From an uncultured Bacteroidales bacterium (lineage in GTDB: Bacteria > Bacteroidota > Bacteroidia > Bacteroidales > Muribaculaceae), in assembly GCA_902776435.1 (NCBI GenBank), contig CACYQB010000004.1, positions 1-64,000 on the forward strand: 64,000 nt of DNA, given 5' to 3'. Every line of letters starts with the position of its first letter. Positions within the stretch are counted from its first letter, which is position 1. Shown here one piece after another: positions 7,167 to 13,857 of the stretch. The position numbers were made by a program, and so were the translations under genes. The notes beneath the pieces are model-generated. The model did no database searches and was not told the DNA's origin. It saw only the letters and a list, made by a program, of their open reading frames with translations.

Positions 7167-8126
7167 TTAGTCAGTTGATTGCTGGCTGTAGGCTTGCAGG
7201 GTATGGACAATTTCGTCGATGTCGTCGGTGAGGGTGAGCAGCAGGTTTCGGTACTTGCCGGTCTTCATCAAGCGCTCCATGAGGGGATATACAGGGATTT
7301 CCTCTGTCCAGAAGTGTTTCCCTAAGAAAATCATCGGGCTAGCGAAGCCGTAGGACAAGTAGTGGTTCTGCACCGCTTCCTGGAAGATTTCTTGCAGGGT
7401 GCCCGCACTGCCTGGGGCATAGATGATGCCGCCAAAGGCTAGGGTGAGGATATGATCCTCGCGCAAGCTGTTCTCGAAGTACTTGGCGATGTGGGTGGCA
7501 AATGGCGTTGACGGCTCGTGGCCATAGAGCCACGTGGGAATGCCCAGACTCACATATTCCTGCTGGGGATACTTGTCGATGACGTTGAAGGCAGAGCACA
7601 GCCACCCAGCATCCCTGAACGACGGCGCGGGCATCAACATGGCGAGCGCATCATCCACGTCTCGGGGCGTGAATCCCGCCATCCAAGCCCCCAAGTGGGT
7701 CGCTTCCATGGCTCCAGGGCCACCGCCACTCAGCATGACAAATCCCTCTTGGGTGAGCCGCTGACTCAACAAAGCTATCTCGCGGTAAATGCTGTCGGTG
7801 CGAAGCAGGGCATGTCCACCCATGACGCCCACACAACGGCGGTGATTATAAGTCTTGAAGAAACGCGCCAATGCCGTGTGAATGCAGTGGTCGTGCAGCG
7901 TGCGCGCCAGCAGTTCCTTCACGTTGTTGGTGTGCTGTCCCATCGACTTGTAGCGCTGGTAAATGACGCTGTCAAAGCAGTTGGCGTAGCTGCTCTCATC
8001 ATCGGGGCAGAAGCCTTCATATAATTCGGCGGGGTGGTAAAGCGACTTGCGAGTCACGTCATAAGGCACCTCGGCCAGATAGGCCAACACGTCCTTCAAT
8101 TCTTCATATCCTGTTGATGCAATCAT
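7167..8126 (-). CDS. LOG-family (lysine-decarboxylase-like fold) nucleotide-binding protein
   Basis: Members of this Rossmann-like family cleave nucleoside monophosphates to base and ribose phosphate (LOG cytokinin enzymes, PpnN); the substrate here is not known. The 319-residue protein has an N-terminal extension of about 105 residues of unknown role, then the family core: GVMGGHALLRTDSIYRE, LSGGGPGAMEATHLGAW (about 155-170) and PGSAGTLQEIFQ (about 260). The last replaces the second glycine of the usual PGGxGTxxE with serine while keeping the catalytic-site glutamate. The length lies between plant-type LOG (about 200) and E. coli PpnN (about 450). A minus-strand -7 box TAACTTTG lies at 8170-8163, giving a leader of about 30 bases. 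Confidence 0.85.
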   Translation of the reverse strand: MIASTGYEELKDVLAYLAEVPYDVTRKSLYHPAELYEGFCPDDESSYANCFDSVIYQRYKSMGQHTNNVKELLARTLHDHCIHTALARFFKTYNHRRCVGVMGGHALLRTDSIYREIALLSQRLTQEGFVMLSGGGPGAMEATHLGAWMAGFTPRDVDDALAMLMPAPSFRDAGWLCSAFNVIDKYPQQEYVSLGIPTWLYGHEPSTPFATHIAKYFENSLREDHILTLAFGGIIYAPGSAGTLQEIFQEAVQNHYLSYGFASPMIFLGKHFWTEEIPVYPLMERLMKTGKYRNLLLTLTDDIDEIVHTLQAYSQQSTD

Positions 8127-8162
8127 CGGTTTGGTTTTTTAAGGTGAAAACTATGACGGCAG

Positions 8163-8306
8163 CAAAGTTACCAATTATTTGTCTCGTTTTCTTGCGTTTT
8201 TAACAGTTTGGGACTGTTAAAAAGTGTAATAATGTGGCGATATGGGGTAGAAACGCCATTTTTTTGGACAATCTGACCACTTTTTAGCGTGATAGCAGTA
8301 ATTTTG
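8163..8306. promoter_or_regulatory. Divergent promoters (LOG gene and FadL-type gene)
   Basis: The minus-strand box TAACTTTG (8170-8163) serves the LOG-family gene and the plus-strand box TAATTTTG (8299-8306) serves the outer membrane protein gene. Neither has an obvious TTTG at 19-21 bases. Confidence 0.55.
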
Positions 8307-8362
8307 TTGCCCTAAAGTGAAAATCTCCACTTCAGGTTTATATAATAATTAATGTGATAGCA

Positions 8363-9826
8363 ATGAAAAGAATTACGACATTAGCCCTCTCTCTGGCTAC
8401 CGTTTGCCTTTCTTCAATGGCTGGTGGCCTCCTCCACAACACCAATCAACATATCGCATTCATGCGCATGATGGCCCGTGGTGCAAGCCACGAGATTGAT
8501 GCTGTCTATACCAACCCCGCTGGCCTGGCCTTTATGGACCATGACGGCTGGACCGTTTCACTGAACATCCAGAGCGCCACGCAGAAGCGTGACGCCCTCA
8601 CAACGTTTGCCCTCTTCCCCGAGGCTGATCACACCCGCCTGTACAAGGGCAAAGCCTCGGCTCCCGTGATTCCGTCGCTCTATGGTGCCTACAAGCGTGA
8701 CCGTTGGACATTCTCGGGTTTCTTTGGCTTCACCGGTGGTGGTGGCAAGTGCTCGTTTGACAATGGCCTGCCCGTGTTTGATGCCAGCATCATGGCCGGT
8801 ATCTACGGTCAGACGGCAGCCCTGGCTAAGAACCTGGCCTCAAACCCCGCAACTGCTCCCATTCTGGCTGATCCCCGTGTGAAAGACCTGTTGCCGTTGA
8901 CGGCCAACAAGTATGACATCAACTCAGCAATGAAGGGCCGCCAGTACATCTACGGCTTGCAGTTGGGTGCCACTTACAAGATTCTGGATTGGATGAGCGC
9001 CTACGTGGGCGGCCGCATGAACTACTTTGACGGCAACTACAGTGGCTTTGTCAAGGTGATGCCCAAGCCCGAGTTGGCAACTGCCGTTCAGCAGATTGCC
9101 ATGGCATATCCTGCCCTGGCTCCGACGCTGAGCACGCTGACCAATCAGAACGGTGAGATGGCTAACATCGAGCTGGACTGCAACCAGACGGGGTGGGGTG
9201 TGACTCCCATCATCGGTTTGGACCTGGTGTGGAAGGGCTTTACCCTGGCTGCCAAGTATGAGTTCAAGACCAACCTGAGCATCGAGAACGACACCAAGAA
9301 GGCCATGGCCGAGCCCGCTGCCTTTGAGGCTGCACTCGACGATTACAAGCATGGCGTGAACACGCCCAGCGACCTGCCCGCAGTATTCTATGCTGCTCTG
9401 GGTTATGAGTTCATCCCCAACAAGTTGCGCGCCACCGTCGAGTACCACTACTATGATGACAAGCACGCCGAGATGGCTCACGACAAGCAGAAAGCCTTGC
9501 GTCACGGCACCCATGAGGTACTGGCTGGTGTGGAGTGGGACATCAACAAGATGTTCACCGTGAGCGCTGGTGCCCAGAACACCGACTACGGTCTGAGCGA
9601 CGCTTACCAGACCCACACTTCCTTCTCATGTGACAGCTACTCAATTGGTTTTGGTGGCGCTGTCAACCTGAGCGAAAAGGTGAAACTCAATGTGGGCTAC
9701 TTCTGGACCACCTATAAGGATTATGACCGCAGCGAGGAGAACTACTTCAACACCACGCTGCCCGGTAAGGATACCTACAGCCGCACCAACAAGGTCTTTG
9801 GTGCCGGTATCGACTTCAAGTTCTAA
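8363..9826 (+). CDS. OmpP1/FadL-family outer membrane transporter
   Basis: Probably a 14-stranded outer membrane barrel for hydrophobic compounds, as in FadL. The product has a signal peptide (MKRITTLALSLATVCLSSMAGG) and then the family hatch region: NTNQHIAFMRMMARGAS and IDAVYTNPAGLAFM (about residues 22-60). The rest is rich in alternating aromatic/polar strands and ends in a phenylalanine (AGIDFKF), the usual C-terminal outer membrane signature. I prefer ATG 8363 over an in-frame GTG at 8354 because it begins directly with a normal signal peptide. The length (487) is typical. It is a single gene ended by a strong terminator. Confidence 0.88.
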   Translation: MKRITTLALSLATVCLSSMAGGLLHNTNQHIAFMRMMARGASHEIDAVYTNPAGLAFMDHDGWTVSLNIQSATQKRDALTTFALFPEADHTRLYKGKASAPVIPSLYGAYKRDRWTFSGFFGFTGGGGKCSFDNGLPVFDASIMAGIYGQTAALAKNLASNPATAPILADPRVKDLLPLTANKYDINSAMKGRQYIYGLQLGATYKILDWMSAYVGGRMNYFDGNYSGFVKVMPKPELATAVQQIAMAYPALAPTLSTLTNQNGEMANIELDCNQTGWGVTPIIGLDLVWKGFTLAAKYEFKTNLSIENDTKKAMAEPAAFEAALDDYKHGVNTPSDLPAVFYAALGYEFIPNKLRATVEYHYYDDKHAEMAHDKQKALRHGTHEVLAGVEWDINKMFTVSAGAQNTDYGLSDAYQTHTSFSCDSYSIGFGGAVNLSEKVKLNVGYFWTTYKDYDRSEENYFNTTLPGKDTYSRTNKVFGAGIDFKF

Positions 9827-9850
9827 CTAAAAATCGTTATCCTATGGCAC

Positions 9851-9883
9851 ACCGCCGCCCGACTGCAAGAATCGGGCGGCGGT
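9851..9883 (+). terminator. Terminator of the FadL-type gene
   Basis: A 12-bp perfect stem (ACCGCCGCCCGA at 9851-9862 with its complement at 9872-9883) has a 9-base loop and is followed by ATTGTTTT. Confidence 0.9.
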
Positions 9884-9924
9884 ATTGTTTTCAATCTCAA
9901 CTTGCCGAGGTGTCAGAGCACCTT

Positions 9925-10090
9925 AAACTTTGATCGGCCTGGCGGCCGAGGATGTGTCATAATGGCCCTCTCGTTTTTTAATCGGCCTATCAGCCGAGAA
10001 ACTAAACGAAAATTTATCACTTGTGTCCCGTTAAAATAAGGGAATAGCCTCTGAACCCTGCGGGGCTAATGCGAATTTCACGAATTTAAC
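9925..10090. repeat. GATCGGCC-type repeats and half-palindrome
   Basis: No gene lies between 9884 and 10103. AACTTTGATCGGCCTGGCGGCCGAG (core 9927-9950) and TTTAATCGGCCTATCAGCCGAGAAACTAAAC (core 9978-10007) are variants of the unit in the pepP-downstream palindrome at 4198-4230. A GCGAATTTCACGAATTTAAC motif near 10071 matches the half-palindromes near 2153 and 44401. Confidence 0.6.
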
Positions 10091-10103
10091 TAATTTGATG
10101 CAG

Positions 10104-10646
10104 TTATCGGAGCAGGTTGCTCATCATGGTGTTCCAGTCCTGGGCGTCGGCAATGCTGCTGAGCATGCCGTCGTGGGCGGGAAAAGCAAGACTATCATTG
10201 AGGGTGTAGGTGACTTGTGGCAATTTCACATACAGGCTCAACGTGTTCAGTGTCTCGCCGTTCTTGTACTGCTCGCCTAGCCGCTTGAAGTCCTCGGCAT
10301 TGATGTAATAGAGACGGTCACCCTTGTTGCACAGGAAGATGCGTGAGAAATCATGCTCACCCAGTTCCTGGGCGCATTGCAAGAGACAACGCGTGACATC
10401 GAAGCGGTCGAAGTTGCGCTCGTCGGGCTTGCCCACGTTGAAGGACAGTTCCTTCTTGGGGTTAAACCAGGGCTGCGTCACCTCGATGTTGATGCCGTTA
10501 TTGGCGGGGTCAAGGTTCTTGAGTTCGACGCGCGACACGACCTTACGCCCCCCTTTTACCACATCCACTGACAGTAAAGCGTGGGCTGCAACCAGTGCCA
10601 GCACCGCCAATATGGCCAGCAGCAATATTTTATCTCTTCTTGTCAT
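10104..10646 (-). CDS. Small membrane-anchored protein of unknown function, last gene of the nagZ-ldcA cluster
   Basis: I do not recognise a family. The 180-residue product has one N-terminal hydrophobic helix (about residues 8-26, ILLLAILAVLALVAAHALL) with no lipobox or clear cleavage site, then a soluble, probably periplasmic, mixed domain containing a VELKNLDPANNGINIEVTQPW segment. Its start overlaps the end of the LD-carboxypeptidase gene by 17 bases, so the two are almost certainly co-transcribed and translationally coupled. That context suggests a role near the cell wall, but this is inference only. Confidence 0.7.
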   Translation of the reverse strand: MTRRDKILLLAILAVLALVAAHALLSVDVVKGGRKVVSRVELKNLDPANNGINIEVTQPWFNPKKELSFNVGKPDERNFDRFDVTRCLLQCAQELGEHDFSRIFLCNKGDRLYYINAEDFKRLGEQYKNGETLNTLSLYVKLPQVTYTLNDSLAFPAHDGMLSSIADAQDWNTMMSNLLR

Positions 10647-11697
10647 CTTTCTTCACCAGTTTCCCATCGAAACGCAAGGTCACACCCTCGGGGGTCACAT
10701 CGAGTTGGGCAGGACAACCCTCAATCATCGGGTAGTTCCAACTCTCGTCGTGGCTCGCGGGGAAGTCGTAGCACACGGGAATGTCATACTGGTTGAGCGT
10801 TTCGCTCAGCATCTCATACATGTCATTGTAGCCGTCACGCGGTTCATACTCGGTGAAACGGCCCACAATGATGCCCTTGACATGACTAAGCACGCCCTTG
10901 AGGCGCAGTTGCTGCAACATGCTGTTGACACGCGGCATGCTCTCGCTCACGTCCTCAAAGAACAAGATGATGTCCCGTCCCCTGACGTTATCGCGGTCCA
11001 GGAAATCCCACTCACGACTACCGCCGATGTTGGTGAACACAGCCATATTGCCGCCAAGGACAATGCCTCTTGCCGAACCCATCTTGTTCAGAGGATGGGC
11101 GGGAACGGTGTAAGTGGGCAACTTGCCCATCAACACGTCGCGCAGCATCAGGTTGATGTTATCTTCAGGACCACGTTCGCCCAGTGCTCCACCCATGTTG
11201 GCATGCAGACTCATCACGCCGCTGCACACCATGGCGCTGTGCAAGGCGGTAATATCGCTATAGCCCACAATCCACTTGGGATGGAGGCGGAAGTCCTCAT
11301 GAGTCATCGGGTCGAGCAGCATGGCCGAACCATAGCCGCCACGGGTGCAGACGATGGCCTTGATGTCAGGGTCATTGAGTGCCCAGAGCAGGTCGGAGCA
11401 GCGCTCACGGATGGTGCCTGCATAGAAATGGCATTTGTTCAATACATTGCGGCCAATGATGGGCTCAAAGCCCCATGCGCGGAGCGTGGCTGCCGCCTTC
11501 TCGGGGTTCTGGTCACCAGGCGTGCTGGCAGGGGAGATGATAGCGATCTTGTCACCAGGCTTAAGGGCCTCGGGCATCTTGAGTTCGAAGGGTCTGTTCG
11601 GCCTGGGCATGCCCATTCGTTTGGGTTTCTGGTCACTTGCCATAATGGTCATCGATGTGATTAATGCTAATACAGCAATTAAAAAAATGCGTTTCAT
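10630..11697 (-). CDS. LD-carboxypeptidase (peptidase family S66)
   Basis: S66 enzymes cut the L,D bond before the terminal D-alanine of muropeptide tetrapeptides (LdcA) or act as microcin C immunity factors (MccF). The 355-residue product begins with a signal peptide (MKRIFLIAVLALITSMTIMAS), so it is predicted to be exported, unlike cytosolic E. coli LdcA. Family motifs: IISPAST near residue 55, CTRGGYGS near 118, the nucleophile serine in GYSDITALH near 145, and a late FPASHDESWNYPM segment expected to carry the catalytic histidine. It lies 15 bases after the NagZ-like gene and overlaps the next gene, indicating an operon for degrading or recycling peptidoglycan fragments. Confidence 0.9.
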   Translation of the reverse strand: MKRIFLIAVLALITSMTIMASDQKPKRMGMPRPNRPFELKMPEALKPGDKIAIISPASTPGDQNPEKAAATLRAWGFEPIIGRNVLNKCHFYAGTIRERCSDLLWALNDPDIKAIVCTRGGYGSAMLLDPMTHEDFRLHPKWIVGYSDITALHSAMVCSGVMSLHANMGGALGERGPEDNINLMLRDVLMGKLPTYTVPAHPLNKMGSARGIVLGGNMAVFTNIGGSREWDFLDRDNVRGRDIILFFEDVSESMPRVNSMLQQLRLKGVLSHVKGIIVGRFTEYEPRDGYNDMYEMLSETLNQYDIPVCYDFPASHDESWNYPMIEGCPAQLDVTPEGVTLRFDGKLVKKDDKKR

Positions 11698-11712
11698 TTT
11701 GGATTCGTATAG

Positions 11713-12831
11713 TTATTTGTTGAGTTTTTCTTGTAAGCGCAGGAGGCGCTCATGGGACTGCACCATGCGCTGCCATGGGATGCGGCCCTCCTTGACTGAA
11801 TTGACGATCATGTCCACGAGCAGGAAAGGACGGTCAGCCTCAAAGCCCGTGCTGATGTTATTGCCCGCGCAGATGAGGTCGGCACCCGCATTGATGGCGA
11901 GTTCCAGTGCCGTGGGGATGCTGTAATTGTTACGGATGGCCTGCATGTACAGGTCATCGGTCACCACAACGCCATCATAGCCCATCTCGCCACGCAACAG
12001 GCCGTTAATGGTCTTGGCAGACAGTGTGGCAGGGTATTCGTCGTCGATGTTGCGGTTAAAGAGATGGGCGGTCATAATCAGGTCGGCCTGGCCCGCATCG
12101 ATGAGCAGGCGGAATGGCTCCAGTTCCTGAGGCGTCCAGGCACTAGTCACATCCACAAAGCCATAGTGCGAGTCATCGATGGCATTGCCGTGCCCGGGGA
12201 AGTGCTTCAAGGTACAAAGCACGCCATGGTTACGGTTCTCGTCGATGAACCAGCCGGCATGGCGGGCGATAACCTGTGGATCGGTTGAAAAGCACCGCAG
12301 GAAATGACCCACTGCGGCACAGTCGTGGTTGAGCACATCGACCACGGGAGCAAGGTTGACATTCACGCCAGCCTCCTGCATCTCACGGGACAGGCGTGAA
12401 GCGTAATAGCGCGTGGTATCCTCATTATCCACAGTGCCCAGATATTCAGCGGTCACCGTGGGCATGAAACCGTATTGCGGCTTGAGGCGGGCGACCTTGC
12501 CGCCCTCTTGATCGGTAGCGATGAGTAGGGGATAGTCGGCCCAGGCCTGCAGCTGGGCGGTCATGCGCGTGAGGCGTTCCTTGCTGGTGATGTTGCGTGA
12601 GCCTATTGTGGCATCACCCGTCATGTCGATATCAAACAGCACGATGGCGCCCACTTTCAAGTCACGCACATAGCGTGCCGCGTCACAATCCGCAGTGACA
12701 CTGTCGCCCTTGAAGCCCACCATGAGCATCCCCGCGGCATAGCGGCGGATGACCGAGTCGGGGGGCAGTTGTGCAAAAATGCTACCCGCTGCCAGCAGCA
12801 AGGTAGCTATTGTCAACAATATCCTCTTCAT
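11713..12831 (-). CDS. nagZ: Beta-N-acetylhexosaminidase, glycoside hydrolase family 3 (NagZ-like)
   Basis: GH3 N-acetylglucosaminidases release GlcNAc from muropeptides or other glycans. The 372-residue protein has a signal peptide (MKRILLTIATLLLAAGSIFA), so it would act in the periplasm or outside rather than in the cytosol. Motifs seen: TDQEGGKVARL (about residue 103), VNLAPVVDVL, the bacterial NagZ signature KHFPGHGNAIDDSHYG (about 195-210, with the catalytic histidine loop) and VVVTDDLYMQAI (about 280, nucleophile aspartate). It is a single-domain GH3 with no C-terminal sandwich domain. It is followed 15 bases later by the S66 peptidase gene, a pairing that fits peptidoglycan turnover. 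Confidence 0.9.
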   Translation of the reverse strand: MKRILLTIATLLLAAGSIFAQLPPDSVIRRYAAGMLMVGFKGDSVTADCDAARYVRDLKVGAIVLFDIDMTGDATIGSRNITSKERLTRMTAQLQAWADYPLLIATDQEGGKVARLKPQYGFMPTVTAEYLGTVDNEDTTRYYASRLSREMQEAGVNVNLAPVVDVLNHDCAAVGHFLRCFSTDPQVIARHAGWFIDENRNHGVLCTLKHFPGHGNAIDDSHYGFVDVTSAWTPQELEPFRLLIDAGQADLIMTAHLFNRNIDDEYPATLSAKTINGLLRGEMGYDGVVVTDDLYMQAIRNNYSIPTALELAINAGADLICAGNNISTGFEADRPFLLVDMIVNSVKEGRIPWQRMVQSHERLLRLQEKLNK

Positions 12832-12889
12832 AGTTCGTCGCCAGTTGGCATGAAGTAGAACCTAAAGCCTAATACTTAACGCCTAAAGC

Positions 12890-13321
12890 CTATTTCTTGA
12901 AGAAGTTGAAGAAGTAGTAGCAGGCTATCCAATCGACGCGCACACCGCGGGCAAAGCCGATGGTCTGTTTCTCGGCATCGGTCACCTTGCCATCGTTGAT
13001 GCTGATGTAGCCTAAAGTGTTGCTTTCGCCATCATGCACGGTACCATCAGTGTTGATGTAGCCGATGCGGGCACCCTCGGTGTTGAAAATCTCCAGCTGC
13101 TTGATCGTGCCCACAGCATTGCCCTTAGCGTCGCGCACGGTGCCATCGGCATCAAACGACCCGATCGAGTGCATGCTCTGGTCACGGACCACACCATTAC
13201 CATTGATGCGGCCGATGCTGTTGAAGTCGGCGTCGCGCAGCACCTGAGCGCCCACCTGGGTTGACATCGCGCCAGCCAATGCCAGCACCACAACCATCAT
13301 GTATAATCTAATCCGTTTCAT
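12890..13321 (-). CDS. Exported 5-fold beta-flower-type repeat protein
   Basis: The 143-residue product has a signal peptide (MKRIRLYMMVVVLALAGAMS) and five to six short repeats of the form IGxxxxDGTVRDxxxN, a pattern I associate with the NCBI family name 5-fold beta-flower protein. It ends in an aromatic segment (WIACYYFFNFFKK). Function unknown. The start at 13321 is fixed by a strong promoter at 13367-13397, which excludes the upstream in-frame extension to 13453. The gene is 58 bases upstream of the NagZ-like gene on the same strand; the gap holds a CCTAAAGCCTAA-type repeat, so it may lead a four-gene operon. Confidence 0.8.
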   Translation of the reverse strand: MKRIRLYMMVVVLALAGAMSTQVGAQVLRDADFNSIGRINGNGVVRDQSMHSIGSFDADGTVRDAKGNAVGTIKQLEIFNTEGARIGYINTDGTVHDGESNTLGYISINDGKVTDAEKQTIGFARGVRVDWIACYYFFNFFKK

Positions 13322-13366
13322 AGTCGTTAATTCTTTAAATTTTCCAATTAGACTCAAATCACCCCA

Positions 13367-13397
13367 CAAAGTTAAAAACAATTTCCATAAAACCAAA
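13367..13397 (-). promoter_or_regulatory. Consensus promoter of the beta-flower/nagZ/ldcA cluster
   Basis: On the minus strand TTTG (13397-13394), a 19-base spacer and TAACTTTG (13374-13367) match the Bacteroidota sigma consensus exactly. Transcription would start about 40 bases before the ATG at 13321. Confidence 0.85.
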
Positions 13398-13402
13398 AAA
13401 AT

Positions 13403-13590
13403 ATGCTCACGGTGCTCGCAGTTTATCAGCGCATCCGCATTCTTTTGCCTCACGCTAAGCCGCCAAGCCGCTAAGTTTTAATGCTCGCTGTGCTCGCAGT
13501 TTAGAGGTTAGAGGTTAGTGTTTAGAGACGCATCCGCATTCCTTTTTTTCAAACAACATTGACAACAACATATCTCAACTTGAACAACCC
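13403..13590. repeat. Mosaic intergenic repeats before the restriction-modification island
   Basis: There is no gene between 13322 and 13857. The modules in order are TGCTCACGGTGCTCGCAG, GCATCCGCATTC, CTCACGCTAAGCCGCCAAG/CCGCTAAG, GCTCGCTGTGCTCGCAG, TTAGAGGTTAGAGGTTAG, GCATCCGCATTCCTTTTTTT and CAAACAACATTGACAACAAC. Each module recurs in other gaps of the window (near 2060-2210, 6880-7020 and 39440). Confidence 0.65.
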
Positions 13591-13614
13591 TTTATTGGGG
13601 AACCTTTCAGGGAC

Positions 13615-13636
13615 AAAAGGCAAAATTGCCTTTTTT
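13615..13636 (+). terminator. Small terminator-like palindrome
   Basis: AAAAGGCAA (13615-13623) pairs with TTGCCTTTT (13626-13634) with more T following. It lies upstream of the MmeI-like gene and may insulate it from read-through. Confidence 0.5.
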
Positions 13637-13857
13637 GAGTCCAATCCTTCAATAAGCTGATTGTCAACGATGTCGATATGTTAGATAACAATCAAAAGGG
13701 TGCGGGGGGATTTATAATAAATGTTAAAATCCAATTTCGCCACTCATGCTTGCAAAGGTAAAAAACCGTTGGTCATCCTACTATACCAAAAAGCAATACA
13801 ATTATGTTTTTTGAGTAATTATATGTATCTTTGCCCTATTCAAACCAGACTGTCTCT

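Noticed and set aside
10324-11664. Long open frame opposite the LD-carboxypeptidase gene
   Set aside because: It runs antisense to a clearly recognisable S66 gene, has no family motif, and its composition is explained by the GC-rich codon use of the real gene.
13831-13857. Upstream TTG start for the MmeI-like gene
   Set aside because: The TTG is part of the -7 box TATCTTTG, so transcription would start at or after it; the ATG at 13858 also matches the family N-terminus.
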